DNA from: Mesorhizobium denitrificans
GTDB lineage: Bacteria; Pseudomonadota; Alphaproteobacteria; Rhizobiales; Rhizobiaceae
Assembly: GCF_003403035.1 (NCBI RefSeq)
Contig: NZ_QURN01000005.1
Coordinates: 62,001-126,000, forward strand
DNA length: 64,000 bases
Direction of reading: 5' to 3'
Under the pieces are notes generated by a model, which did not search any database, had not been told where the DNA came from, and worked only from the letters and a program-made list of their open reading frames with translations. Position numbers and translations under genes: made by a program. Shown here one piece after another: positions 17,135 through 26,231 of this stretch (position 1 is its first letter; each line of letters opens with the position of its first letter).

Positions 17135-17305
17135 ATGGGTATTCTTTCAGCTTTCAGCTATATCGCCAAAGAATATAGCCGGACACGCACCCGGTATCAG
17201 ACTGAGCGGCTTTTGCACGCCCTGCCCTTTGAGGTGCAGAAGGACATTGGTTGGCCTCAGCCGGAAGATACACGCCGCACCGTCCACACCAAAACGGCGC
17301 ACTGA
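17135..17305 (+). CDS. DUF1127 small protein
   Basis: 56 residues from the ATG at 17135, directed by AAGGAG 8 bases upstream. The conserved core YQTERLLHALPFEVQKDIGW matches DUF1127. It is transcribed away from the LysR gene, which probably controls it, and is ended by a strong intrinsic terminator. Confidence 0.88.
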   Translation: MGILSAFSYIAKEYSRTRTRYQTERLLHALPFEVQKDIGWPQPEDTRRTVHTKTAH

Positions 17306-17337
17306 GACACCAAAATGTGCTGCCAATTTGTAGATCG

Positions 17338-17366
17338 GCCCGCTGGCCAGCCCAGCGGGCTTTTTC
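17338..17366 (+). terminator. Intrinsic terminator after DUF1127 gene
   Basis: A 9-bp stem (GCCCGCTGG with CCAGCGGGC) and 5-base loop are followed by TTTTTCTTT, 33 bases past the stop codon. Confidence 0.9.
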
Positions 17367-17640
17367 TTTGCCTGAATGCTATGCGGGCCTTGCATGCCGC
17401 ATATGCGGCATTCGCATGGGTGGTAAAACGCAGGCTAACGGTTTGTTAATCAACGAGATATTCGTGGTGAAAAGAGCCGTATCTCATACGCAATGTCGAT
17501 TCTGCGACAAGCCATTTCGCTTTTATATATAGCAGCCGGTTTCAAGCGCTCCTATATCAGCGTGAACAAGAACCGAGCTGCCCCACTCCGGCAAAAACGC
17601 GAAGGCACCCGTGTCCCCTTGGATAAAACGGAGATGTGCC
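17367..17640. other. Intergenic region with an 18-bp perfect palindrome
   Basis: No gene is supported here. A perfect 18-bp palindrome, ATGCCGCATATGCGGCAT, lies at 17394-17411. The stretch just before the next small gene is AT-rich (TTTTATATATAG near 17520) and may hold its promoter. Confidence 0.45.
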
Positions 17641-17781
17641 ATGACGCTTTTTACCCGCCTGTTCAAAACCCGCAACTCAGCGAACCTTTCGACGCTTCGT
17701 GAGCGCGACCGCTTTGCCAAGACGATGCCGGGCCAGACGGGTGCCGTAGTAGCAAACCGGCTTGGAATGCTCGTCGGCTGA
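17641..17781 (+). CDS. 46-residue hypothetical protein
   Basis: A short frame from ATG 17641 to TGA 17781, preceded by CGGAG 8 bases upstream and followed by a hairpin. The product starts MTLFTRLFKTRNSANLSTLR and is basic in its first half. It is not recognised; its size, position after a DUF1127 gene and own signals support it as real. It could be a diverged member of the same small-protein class. Confidence 0.6.
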   Translation: MTLFTRLFKTRNSANLSTLRERDRFAKTMPGQTGAVVANRLGMLVG

Positions 17782-17807
17782 TCTGCCTCATCAATTCAGA
17801 TAGCGTA

Positions 17808-17836
17808 GCCGCCAGCGCCCAGCGTTGGCGGCCTTT
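17808..17836 (+). terminator. Probable terminator after the 46-aa gene
   Basis: An 11-bp stem with one G-U pair (GCCGCCAGCGC with GCGTTGGCGGC), 3-base loop, then CTTTCG. The short T run makes it moderate in strength. Confidence 0.6.
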
Positions 17837-17940
17837 CGCATTTGATGTTTGCGCAGACGGCATTGACAAGGCCCAAATATGGTGTCGCATATAGAAAAGC
17901 CACGCAGTCGCAAATGCGAATCGCGCAGCCGGATGGTGCC

Positions 17941-18942
17941 ATGAACATCGTGAAGAATCAGATCAAACGGTCGCTTGTCTTCTTTCTCGTGCCCGAATTT
18001 ACGATGGTCGCATTTGCGACGGCGCTGGAGCCGCTGCGCATCGCAAATCGCATGCTTGGCTATGAGGCCTATCGCTGGCGCCTCGCCAGCCTCGACGGTA
18101 AGTCTGTTCCGGCCTCGAATGGTGTGTTGTGCGCTGCCGATACCTCGCTTGAGGAAGAGCGCAAGAAGATGGCCGGCGCAGATCGCCCCTCGATGGTCAT
18201 CGTCTGCAGCGGCTATAATGTCGAGAAATTCCAGAACAAATCGGCGCTCGCATGGCTGCGCGAAGAATATAATCGCGGCGTGAGTATTGGCGGCCTTTGC
18301 ACCGGTGCGCATGTGCTGGCCGCCGCCGGACTCTTGGCCAACAAGCGCTGCGCGATCCATTGGGAAAACCTGCCGGGATTTGCGGAATCATTCCCGAAAG
18401 CAAATGTTTTTGCCGATTTGTTCGAGGTCGATCAGAACATTTACACCTGCGCGGGCGGCACAGCGGCGCTCGACATGATGCTGAAGCTGATCGGTGACGA
18501 TTTCGACGATAACCTCGTCAACCGCGTGTGCGAGCAGATGCTGACCGACCGGGTGCGCAACCCCACCGACCGCCAGCGGCTACCGCTGCGGGCGCGGCTC
18601 GGCGTGCAGAACTCCAAGGTGCTGACCATCATTGAATTGATGGAGGCGAATTTGTCCGAACCGCTTTCGCTGATTGAGATTGCGGACCATGTGGGACTGT
18701 CGCGACGGCAGATCGAACGGCTGTTTCGCACGGAAATGGGACGTTCTCCGGCGCGGTACTATCTGGAAATCCGGCTGGATAGAGCACGGCATCTGCTGAT
18801 CCAGTCATCCATGCCGGTGGTCGAAGTGGCCGTCGCGTGTGGGTTTGTCTCAGCGTCGCATTTTTCCAAATGCTATCGGGAATTGTATGCCCGCTCCCCG
18901 CAACAGGAACGCGCTGACAGGAAGCAGCTAGCTGCCGCTTGA
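17941..18942 (+). CDS. GlxA-family AraC-type transcriptional regulator
   Basis: 333 residues from the ATG at 17941; the frame is open further upstream but with unconvincing residues. The N-terminal ~190 residues form a DJ-1/PfpI-like domain with the GGLCTGAHVLAAAGLL nucleophile-elbow region. The C-terminus has two AraC helix-turn-helices (SLIEIADHVGLSRRQIERLF and VVEVAVACGFVSASHFSKCY). This architecture is shared by GbdR-type regulators of glycine betaine, dimethylglycine and carnitine catabolism. Placed between the corrinoid module and the dimethylglycine/sarcosine genes, it is the best candidate controller of that pathway. Confidence 0.9.
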   Translation: MNIVKNQIKRSLVFFLVPEFTMVAFATALEPLRIANRMLGYEAYRWRLASLDGKSVPASNGVLCAADTSLEEERKKMAGADRPSMVIVCSGYNVEKFQNKSALAWLREEYNRGVSIGGLCTGAHVLAAAGLLANKRCAIHWENLPGFAESFPKANVFADLFEVDQNIYTCAGGTAALDMMLKLIGDDFDDNLVNRVCEQMLTDRVRNPTDRQRLPLRARLGVQNSKVLTIIELMEANLSEPLSLIEIADHVGLSRRQIERLFRTEMGRSPARYYLEIRLDRARHLLIQSSMPVVEVAVACGFVSASHFSKCYRELYARSPQQERADRKQLAAA

Positions 18943-18948
18943 TGTAGG

Positions 18949-19012
18949 GGTGCCTCTTCCTTCGCCCCGTTTACGGTGGGAAGGTGGCCGAAAGGGCCGG
19001 ATAAGGGGTTGA
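18949..19012. repeat. RIME/REP-like palindromic repeat, copy 3
   Basis: A single degenerate copy (AGGGGTGCCTCTTCC ... GGATAAGGGG) of the repeat family, filling the 75-bp gap between the convergent GlxA-type and GFA genes. Confidence 0.6.
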
Positions 19013-19017
19013 AAAGC

Positions 19018-19461
19018 CTACTTCTTCGGCTCGAATCTCAAAATGCCGACAATTCCTTCAGAATCTGATCTAGGATAATCGGTCGGGTGGCGGATGCCTT
19101 CTGTAACCGGCACGGCTTCGAAATCGAACGGGCTCACATCCTCAAGGCAAGCGGCGTTGATGCCGAATTCGTTCGGATTCGAGCGGCGCTGATGGTGGGT
19201 ATAGATGCCACAGATGGAGCAGAAATAGTGCTTCGCGACATGCGTATTGAATTGATAGAGCGTGAGCTTGTCGGCACCCCGATACACTTCCAGGTCGCCG
19301 ACACGCGCGCTGACAGCCACCGCGCCGCGCATTCGGCAAAGCGAGCAGTTGCACCGCCGCGCCCAGCCAAGCCCTTCGCTCAAGCGCACGCGAAACCTCA
19401 CCGCCCTGCAATGGCAGGCACCCTCGAGTTCGATCGGATCATCTGAAATAACGGGCTTCAT
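19018..19461 (-). CDS. GFA-family protein (CENP-V/GFA zinc fold)
   Basis: 147 residues with the full cysteine pattern of the GFA fold: CHC at 16-18, CNCSLC at 37-42, and FCSICGIYTHHQ further on. Family members include glutathione-dependent formaldehyde-activating enzyme, though many have other or unknown substrates. Dimethylglycine and sarcosine oxidation release formaldehyde or methylene-THF, so a role in formaldehyde handling would fit the neighbours; this is inference. Confidence 0.88.
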   Translation of the reverse strand: MKPVISDDPIELEGACHCRAVRFRVRLSEGLGWARRCNCSLCRMRGAVAVSARVGDLEVYRGADKLTLYQFNTHVAKHYFCSICGIYTHHQRRSNPNEFGINAACLEDVSPFDFEAVPVTEGIRHPTDYPRSDSEGIVGILRFEPKK

Positions 19462-19482
19462 GCGATGCGGCTCTCTTTGGAC

Positions 19483-20298
19483 TCAGCGACTGTCCCACAT
19501 CCATGAGCGGTTGCGCCAGATTTTCTCGCCGATCAGGCAATCATACGGCGTTTCGGCCTGCGCATAGATGATCGGAGGTCGGGAACTAGGCGCAGCCGCC
19601 AATTCCAGCACAAGCTTGCGCCGGATCGCCTCCGGAAATTGCTCCCAATCATTGACCGGAACCACGAACGACCCGGGCCCGCCGATGACGCAATTTGAGT
19701 AATAAGCATCAAGGTCGGGCACATCGTAAGCGCTGGAATAGCCGCCATTCGTCATGAGCGGCAGGCCGTTGATGATGATCCCCTGCTCAATCAACTGGTC
19801 GCGAATTTCCGTGACCGGAGTGCCCTGATTGTTTGGACCGTCGCCAGAAATATCGATGACGCGCTTGGCGCTTTTGAACGGGCTTTCGGCGAGCAAATCC
19901 GCACCAAACTCAAGCGCGCTGGATATTGACGTGCGACGCGCACTTGCAGGCGGATTGGCCGTGAGGCGCGAGACGACGCGCTCCGCATCTGAGCGGGTGG
20001 CAATGATCGTCCACGGCACGACGATCTGATGCGACGTATTTCCGGCCCACTCGAAATAGGTGACGGCAATGCGCCCATAGGCACCGCCGGCAATGGCGTC
20101 CAGCACGGCTTTGTCCAGCAGCGCAGCAGCGTATCCGTCCCGCTGGATTCCAAGCTCAGCAGGCGACATGGAAAGCGAAACGTCCACAGCCAGAACAAGC
20201 TCGATATCGACAGGCTCAGCCGCTGACGCTCCCGCACCTGCCGTCGCCAAAGCAGCGATGACGAGAGCAGTCCTCACGATATGAGGCGTTCCGCGCAT
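19483..20298 (-). CDS. DUF1194 VWA-like secreted protein
   Basis: 271 residues from the ATG at 20298; longer versions of the frame are antisense to the dimethylglycine gene end and not credible. A signal peptide ends near residue 27 (GASA-A). The mature protein opens with the VWA strand and MIDAS-like DVSLSMS and later has DISGDGPNNQG, the DUF1194 pattern. Function is unknown; it probably acts in the periplasm. Confidence 0.85.
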   Translation of the reverse strand: MRGTPHIVRTALVIAALATAGAGASAAEPVDIELVLAVDVSLSMSPAELGIQRDGYAAALLDKAVLDAIAGGAYGRIAVTYFEWAGNTSHQIVVPWTIIATRSDAERVVSRLTANPPASARRTSISSALEFGADLLAESPFKSAKRVIDISGDGPNNQGTPVTEIRDQLIEQGIIINGLPLMTNGGYSSAYDVPDLDAYYSNCVIGGPGSFVVPVNDWEQFPEAIRRKLVLELAAAPSSRPPIIYAQAETPYDCLIGEKIWRNRSWMWDSR

Positions 20299-20313
20299 CC
20301 ACCAAGGATTAAG

Positions 20314-20355
20314 AAAATCCCGGGCGATGGCAATGGGCCCCTCGTCCGGGATTTT
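20314..20355. terminator. Bidirectional terminator between DUF1194 and dimethylglycine dehydrogenase-like genes
   Basis: AAAATCCCGG and CCGGGATTTT form a stem with a 20-base-plus, partly paired loop. T runs on both strands allow use in either direction. It lies 32 bases past the stop of the leftward flavoprotein gene. Confidence 0.65.
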
Positions 20356-20386
20356 TTCCGCACATTCAACTTTTTGAGAGACGCGA

Positions 20387-22948
20387 TCAGCTTCGCGGCT
20401 TGAGATTCTCCGGGTCGTAGATGGATTTGTAACCAACCGCGACGATCTCGACCGGGAAGCGCTCGTCGAAATATTCGACGGTGAGCTTGCGGCCCTCCTG
20501 CGCATATTCGCGCGGAATATAGGCCAGCGCGATGTTCTTGCCGACGGTCGGACCATAGGCGGCGGAGGTGGTGAAGGACAGACGACCAAGCTCGTCCACC
20601 AGCGTCTCGCCGGTTGCCGGATCCATGACCGGCATGGAGCCGACCGGATACCGCGCGACGCCCCTGGAATCGACGTTCTCCGTCATGATCAGCGTGCAGA
20701 GCATGGCCGGCTGGCTTTCACGCGCGCGATATTCAGTGTGTTTCGCCTTGCCGCGGAAATCTGCTTCCTTGACCTTCGGGCGGGCCAGATCGGCCTCCAG
20801 AAGATTGTACTCGGTCAACAGGTCGGCGTTCTGGAGGCGCAAGCTTTTTTCCATACGGCGGCTGTTGGCATAAGTCTCGACGCCAAACGGCATGACACCA
20901 GTAGAGCGCAGCGCGTCCCAGACGGCGAGGCCGTCCTCATAGCGCATGTGAAGCTCCCAACCCTGCTCGCCAACATAGGAAATGCGGAAGGCAGTGACGT
21001 CCTTGCCGCCAATGCGGATCGGCTTGATGGCCGCGAAGGGGAAGTTTTCCGGTGCGAGGCCATCGGGGTTTTCGACCACTTTTTGCAGCGTGGCGCGGGC
21101 ATTCGGTCCCCAAATGCCGATTGTGACGAATTTCTCGGTGACGTCCGTAATGGTGACGTCAAAGCCTTTATCCTGAGCCACGCGGCGCAGATAATGGTAG
21201 TCGCGCGGACCGGCGTCGGCCCCGTCCACCACGCGGCAACGGTCGGCCATGCGGATGACGGTGAGGTCGGCGCGCACCATGCCTTCGTCATCAAGGAAGT
21301 GCGTGTAAATACCCTTGCCGATATTCGCATCGCCGCCGATTTTCGCCGCGCAAACCCATTCCATGAGCTCGACGTGATCCGGGCCTTCAACATCGAACAT
21401 GGCGAAGTGCGACAGGTTCACGATGCCGCAATCCTCGCTCATGGCGAGGTGTTCGGCGTTTGACACGCGCCAGAAATGGCGATTGTCCCATTCGTTTTCG
21501 CGCACCGGTACGCGGTTGCCGTATTTCTCCAGCAAATGCTCGTTTGCGGCGTAGCCGTGGGCGCGCTCCCAGCCGCCAAGCTCCATGAAGTAGCCACCGA
21601 GCTCTTTTTCGCGCTCGTAGAATGGCGAACGGCGAATGTTGCGGCCCGTCGCATATGGCTCGCGCGGGTGAACGGCGGGGTTGTAGATTTTGCAGGCGGC
21701 CTCACCGCAGCGGCCTTCGATGAGTTTCTCGTCGAACTGGTGCGGATAGAAGCGTGAATAATCGATGCGGGCGTGATCGATGGCAGTGCGGCCATCGGTC
21801 ATCCAGTCCGCAACCAGCTTGCCGAAGCCGGGGCCATCCTTGACCCAGATCGCGACACAGTACCAAAGCCCCCTAACCTTCTGGCTCTCGCCCACCGACG
21901 GGCCGCCATCGGAGGTGACTTGCAGCAGGCCATTGAAGGAATGGCTCTCATTGTAGCCGAGTTCACCGAGGATCGGGGTTAGCTCGATGGCACGCTCAAG
22001 CGGTTCGAGAATTTGCTCCATGTCGAGGTCGCGCTGCGAGGGCGACAGACGCGCCTGATCCTTCTCAAGCAGGTCGCGCGGGTGGCAGAGGCGCGGATTG
22101 GTTTCCTCGTAATAACCCCACTCGATCTGGCCGCCCTCGGTGGTTTTCGGATCGCCAGTGTCGCGCATATAGGCGGAGTTGCCCTGATCGCGCATTAACG
22201 GCCAGCCGATTTCCTTACCGGTTCCGGCGAACTCGGTGTACGGGCCGAAAAAGGTCAACGGGTGATCGACCGGCATGATGGGCAGGTCTTCGCCTGCCAT
22301 CTCGGCAATGAGACGACCCCAGATGCCGGCGCAGACGACAACGTAATCGGCATGGATCGTGCCACGGCTGGTGACGACACCCTTGATGCGGCCATTCTCG
22401 ATGATGAGCGATTTCGCAGGTGTGTTGGCGAACGCCTTCAGCTTACCGGTGGCTTCGGCCTTATCGACCAGCTTGCCCGCGACGGTCTGCGAGCGCGGCA
22501 CGACCAGACCGGCGTCAGGGTCCCATAGACCGCCCTGCACCATGTGCGCTTCGATGAGCGGGAATTTTTCCTTGATGCCGGCAGGGTCGATGAGGCGGGC
22601 GCGGGTACCGAACGCCTTTGCCGACGCGACCTTGCGCTTGATCTCGTCCATGCGGCCATCATCGCCGACGCGCGCAACCTCAAGACCGCCGATACGGGCG
22701 TAGTGGCCCATTTTTTCGTAGAAATCGATGGAATAAAGCGTGGTCCAGCACGACAGAAAATCATGGCTGGTGGTGTAGCAGAAGTCCGAAGCGTGTGCGG
22801 TCGAGCCAATGTCCGTGGGTATGCCGGACTTGTCGATGCCGACAATATCGTCCCAGCCGCGCTCGATCAGGTGGTGGGCGATCGATGCGCCAACGATACC
22901 ACCCAGGCCGATGATGACGACCTTTGCCTTACTGGGAAACTCTGCCAT
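20387..22948 (-). CDS. Dimethylglycine dehydrogenase-like flavoprotein (FAD domain fused to GcvT domain)
   Basis: 853 residues from the ATG at 22948, with TTTGGAG upstream. The N-terminus has the FAD dinucleotide fold (VVIIGLGGIVGASIAHHL). Residues near 55-70 read GSTAHASDF, aligned with the GSTxHA segment whose His carries covalent FAD in dimethylglycine and sarcosine dehydrogenases. The C-terminal ~400 residues are a GcvT-like tetrahydrofolate domain. The reaction is likely oxidative N-demethylation of dimethylglycine or a similar tertiary amine with transfer of the C1 unit to THF. The SDF variant after GSTAHA marks a subfamily apart from the mitochondrial enzymes, so the exact substrate stays open. 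Confidence 0.87.
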   Translation of the reverse strand: MAEFPSKAKVVIIGLGGIVGASIAHHLIERGWDDIVGIDKSGIPTDIGSTAHASDFCYTTSHDFLSCWTTLYSIDFYEKMGHYARIGGLEVARVGDDGRMDEIKRKVASAKAFGTRARLIDPAGIKEKFPLIEAHMVQGGLWDPDAGLVVPRSQTVAGKLVDKAEATGKLKAFANTPAKSLIIENGRIKGVVTSRGTIHADYVVVCAGIWGRLIAEMAGEDLPIMPVDHPLTFFGPYTEFAGTGKEIGWPLMRDQGNSAYMRDTGDPKTTEGGQIEWGYYEETNPRLCHPRDLLEKDQARLSPSQRDLDMEQILEPLERAIELTPILGELGYNESHSFNGLLQVTSDGGPSVGESQKVRGLWYCVAIWVKDGPGFGKLVADWMTDGRTAIDHARIDYSRFYPHQFDEKLIEGRCGEAACKIYNPAVHPREPYATGRNIRRSPFYEREKELGGYFMELGGWERAHGYAANEHLLEKYGNRVPVRENEWDNRHFWRVSNAEHLAMSEDCGIVNLSHFAMFDVEGPDHVELMEWVCAAKIGGDANIGKGIYTHFLDDEGMVRADLTVIRMADRCRVVDGADAGPRDYHYLRRVAQDKGFDVTITDVTEKFVTIGIWGPNARATLQKVVENPDGLAPENFPFAAIKPIRIGGKDVTAFRISYVGEQGWELHMRYEDGLAVWDALRSTGVMPFGVETYANSRRMEKSLRLQNADLLTEYNLLEADLARPKVKEADFRGKAKHTEYRARESQPAMLCTLIMTENVDSRGVARYPVGSMPVMDPATGETLVDELGRLSFTTSAAYGPTVGKNIALAYIPREYAQEGRKLTVEYFDERFPVEIVAVGYKSIYDPENLKPRS

Positions 22949-23018
22949 TGCCCGCGACTCCAAAGTATTGTTCGCGGGAGACTATATTGTGGCAGCGCCG
23001 ATGCAATGCAGCCTGTTT

Positions 23019-23055
23019 GCGACATCGCAGAAATGCGCCGCGACTTGGCAGAAAT
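23019..23055. promoter_or_regulatory. Direct repeat with 21-bp period upstream of the dimethylglycine dehydrogenase-like gene
   Basis: Two 16-bp copies, GCGACATCGCAGAAAT (23019-23034) and GCGACTTGGCAGAAAT (23040-23055), match at 14 of 16 positions. They begin exactly 21 bases (two helical turns) apart and lie about 70-107 bases upstream of the ATG at 22948. Same-face direct repeats of this size are typical AraC-family sites; the GlxA-type regulator at 17.9 kb is the natural candidate. Confidence 0.6.
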
Positions 23056-23082
23056 ATACGGCGAGGTTAGCGCAGCCAAACA

Positions 23083-23142
23083 CCCCTCATCGGCCTGCCG
23101 GCATCCTCTCCCTGTTTATGGGGAAAGGGTGAGAGTGAGGGG
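23083..23142. repeat. RIME/REP-like palindromic repeat, copy 4
   Basis: Begins CCCCTCATCGGCCTGCCGGC and ends GTGAGGGGCA, with a short inner hairpin. It lies between the flavoprotein promoter and the small periplasmic gene. Confidence 0.7.
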
Positions 23143-23183
23143 CAGCGCGAACATTGCCGCGCTAGCACTATGATGAATCGATT

Positions 23184-23447
23184 TTACTTGATCTTCGCGG
23201 CGCCGCCGGAGATTTCGACGGTTTCGCCGCCGGTCAATGCCTCGCGGTCGCCATTGGGCAGGGTCACGAAGCAGCCGCTTGGGCAGAAATCGACCGTCTC
23301 GCCGGGGCCGATGTCGATCTGCTGGCGGTTGCCGCCTTCGGTCACAACGATCGTCCGGGTCTCACTGTCGAGATTGACCGCGCTCGCAGCCATTGCAGAA
23401 CCGCCCGTCAGGGCCATCGCCAGCGTGAAGGCAATTGACTTCATCAT
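23184..23447 (-). CDS. Small secreted protein, hypothetical
   Basis: 87 residues. An N-terminal signal peptide (MKSIAFTLAMALTGGSAMA) is followed by a short, mostly beta-predicted mature part with a CPSGC pair that could form a disulfide. It is recognisable only as one of the small exported proteins common in rhizobia. No function is proposed. Confidence 0.7.
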   Translation of the reverse strand: MMKSIAFTLAMALTGGSAMAASAVNLDSETRTIVVTEGGNRQQIDIGPGETVDFCPSGCFVTLPNGDREALTGGETVEISGGAAKIK

Positions 23448-23577
23448 GTCCAGTACCGGTATTTCACCGCCTCTATTGCATCCCCAAGGGCCAAAATAAC
23501 CCCCTGGATGTGAATGCTATAGGACAATGAGCCTGAACGGCAACTGAACGATGGATTCAGATTGCGCTAATGCACAT

Positions 23578-26049
23578 TTATGCGGGATCGGGCTTGCGCC
23601 TGCGCGGCTTGCGCTTCTCTTCCACCAACTCATCGGCGCGCTTGGCTATGCGCTCGACAAATTGCGCCTCGGCCTTGTCGTCATCGAGGCTCCAGCTTGC
23701 CGAAGGCGGCGCTGACGTCGGGCGCGGCGTGTGTGCAATTTCGATGCCCTCGCGCAAGAACGCTCTTACGATTCCAAAGCGCAGTTCGTTCTGCACGGAG
23801 GACCCATTGCTGATATCGGCGAGGAAAACCCTGATCTCGAAGTTCATCGCGGTTTCGGAGAAGCCAGTGAACAGCACGAACGGTTCGGGATTTTTGAGGA
23901 TGAGTTGGCTGCCACGCGCAAGCTCCAGCAGCACGCGATACACATGTTCAGGATCGGTGCCGTGAATCACGCCGACCGGCACTTCAATTCGGCCAAGGCG
24001 GTTGCGGTGGGTCCAGTTGCCGACCGCGTTGTTGATGAGTTGCGAGTTCGGCAGCATGACAGTCTGTCGCTGGAACGTCTCGATTTCGGTAGCGCGCACG
24101 CTGATCTTGCGAACCGTGCCGGACACATCACCAGCCACAACCCAGTCGCCCACCTTGAAGGGGCGCTCGACCAGCAGGATCAAGCCGGACACGAAATTCG
24201 ACACGATGTTCTGGAGGCCAAAACCGATACCGAGCGAAAGGCCGCCAGCGATGAGCGCGAAACTGGAAAGATTGAGCCCGGCTGCCGAAATGCCGATGAG
24301 TGTCGCAATCGCCATGCCCGCATAGCCGACGACGGTGCGGATGGAATTGCGCACGCCAATATCGACGCGACCGCGCGCCATCACGGTTCCGTCGATCCAC
24401 GACTGGAACCAGCGCGTTACCGAATAGCCTATGCCGAAAACGATAATGCCAGTGAGAATAGCCAGCGGCGAAAAGGTGAAGGTTCCGATCTGGAAGCCCG
24501 CGCCGAGGCGGCGCATCCAGACCGCCATATCGCCCGCCTGAAAGCCCCACTGGAAGAGGATGACCGGCAGGAAGGCGAACACGATCAGCAGATTGATGAG
24601 AACGCTCGCCAACACGCCGAGCTGATCCAGCTTTGAATCCTCGGTGTCGTAGGTCTGCTTGATCCATCGGCCTGCAGACGTACTGCCGAATGCACCCTCA
24701 TCCGAAATGGCGCGCGACGCGAGCAGGCCGATATAGGCGGTGGCGACCCAAGCGCCGGTGACGACGACTTGGCGCGATACGAATTGCGCAAGGCTGATAT
24801 AGCCGGTGAGAGCAGACAGAATGGTCGCCGTGCCGAGCACATAGACCGTTGCGCGGAACCAGCTTGGCCAAGGCCGAGCCACGCCATCCTCACTCGCAAA
24901 CGGCTTCACGGAGCCAACCGCCATCAGCAGCGCGCCAACGAGCAACGCCGCGAACAGCCCTTTCAGGATCGTGACCGAGAGCGGTGAGCCCAGGCTTTCG
25001 GTTACGATGCCCGTGAAGCGATCCAGGCCCACGACCAACGCCGCAGCAGTCGTCAGCCAGATGAGCACGCGCGCAGGCTGCGCCTCAATCTTGACGAGAC
25101 GCCAGTTCGGCGCGTCCGGCGAAAGGATTGCGTTGGAGAGCCGGTTCACGAAGAAACAGGTGAAGAAAATTTGCAGCAGGCCGATGAAATAGTCGGAAAT
25201 ATCGCCGCGCAACACGTTGTAGGACTGGTAGAGCGCGACCGTCAGCGTGAGGAACAGCAACAGCGCGATGGACGGCATGAGCGTGGACCAGAACGCTGCC
25301 GACAATCGGCTGAGATAATCGGGATCGGCAGTTGGGTCTTTGCGCAGCAGACGCGCGATTACGCGCCGCCCGACAACATAGAAAATAACGCCGACCAGAG
25401 AGGCGAAGAAGGTGGCGACAAGTGCCGCTTGCAGCTTGAACCGCACAACAAAGCGGAACCACGCGGAGATGTTGCGCGACAGCATGGATACCTGGTCGCC
25501 AACGGCCTCACCCACATCAGGGCCAATTGCGGAGCGCAATTGATAACGCTTCATCAGCGTATTCGCGAACAGGTCGCGCCGGATGACGGCGATCTTGTTC
25601 ACCAACCCGTTGACGCGGACGAGCAGGTCTTCTGCCTGCCCTATCACCTGATTGATCTGCGACTTCTCTTTGCTGAGCGCCGCGCGCTGCGTCGCCTTTT
25701 CGTCCGTCTCGGCCGGTGCGCCGTCTTTCGGGGCTGGACCAAGGGCTTCGAGCTTTGCGTTGATGTCGGTGAGTGTTGGCCGGAATGCCACGCCGCTTTT
25801 CAGAACATCGGCCTGCAAATCTTCCAGCGCCAGCCGAATTTCCACCAGCCGCACGTCGTCTTCGGAATTGGTGTTGATGTCTTTTTCGAGACGATCCGCC
25901 TGGGTCGACAGTCGCTCAATCGCTGCCTGCTGCTCGGCAGCTATGCCGGAGAGAGGTTGGCGATCTTGCGGGTCTTGCGCGAATGCACCGCCCGCCAGGA
26001 GGCAGACAAGGACAAAGCTTAAGGCAATTAGTTTGCGAACAAGGCTCAT
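23578..26049 (-). CDS. DUF3772 mechanosensitive channel of the MscS family
   Basis: 823 residues from the ATG at 26049, where a signal peptide begins (cleavage after AFA). The periplasmic N-terminal domain (~residues 30-190) is coiled-coil rich, as in DUF3772. Many membrane spans follow. The MscS pore helix and beta domain are clear: LIAGGLSLGIGFGLQNIVSN, ERPFKVGDWV, then VMLPNSQLINNAVGNW. It should gate in response to membrane tension and release solutes on osmotic downshift. That suits a betaine-using cell, but a link is not shown by sequence. Confidence 0.9.
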   Translation of the reverse strand: MSLVRKLIALSFVLVCLLAGGAFAQDPQDRQPLSGIAAEQQAAIERLSTQADRLEKDINTNSEDDVRLVEIRLALEDLQADVLKSGVAFRPTLTDINAKLEALGPAPKDGAPAETDEKATQRAALSKEKSQINQVIGQAEDLLVRVNGLVNKIAVIRRDLFANTLMKRYQLRSAIGPDVGEAVGDQVSMLSRNISAWFRFVVRFKLQAALVATFFASLVGVIFYVVGRRVIARLLRKDPTADPDYLSRLSAAFWSTLMPSIALLLFLTLTVALYQSYNVLRGDISDYFIGLLQIFFTCFFVNRLSNAILSPDAPNWRLVKIEAQPARVLIWLTTAAALVVGLDRFTGIVTESLGSPLSVTILKGLFAALLVGALLMAVGSVKPFASEDGVARPWPSWFRATVYVLGTATILSALTGYISLAQFVSRQVVVTGAWVATAYIGLLASRAISDEGAFGSTSAGRWIKQTYDTEDSKLDQLGVLASVLINLLIVFAFLPVILFQWGFQAGDMAVWMRRLGAGFQIGTFTFSPLAILTGIIVFGIGYSVTRWFQSWIDGTVMARGRVDIGVRNSIRTVVGYAGMAIATLIGISAAGLNLSSFALIAGGLSLGIGFGLQNIVSNFVSGLILLVERPFKVGDWVVAGDVSGTVRKISVRATEIETFQRQTVMLPNSQLINNAVGNWTHRNRLGRIEVPVGVIHGTDPEHVYRVLLELARGSQLILKNPEPFVLFTGFSETAMNFEIRVFLADISNGSSVQNELRFGIVRAFLREGIEIAHTPRPTSAPPSASWSLDDDKAEAQFVERIAKRADELVEEKRKPRRRKPDPA

Positions 26050-26167
26050 ATGGAATTTGCAGCGATTCGTTGGACGCCCCAGCGATATTCGGAGCTTAAC
26101 CGATATGGATTGCGAAATGCAGCCCTTGGCGGTCAATATTGGCCGCATGATGTCGAGAGCGGGCAAT

Positions 26168-26231
26168 TACCCCTCTTCCACTTGGCGGAGCATTCCTCGT
26201 TCCACAAGGGAAAAGTACCCCATGAGGGGTA
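26168..26231. repeat. RIME/REP-like palindromic repeat, copy 5
   Basis: Diverged copy starting TACCCCTC and ending ATGAGGGGTA, with terminal arms complementary, in the 370-bp gap between the MscS gene and soxB. Confidence 0.6.
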
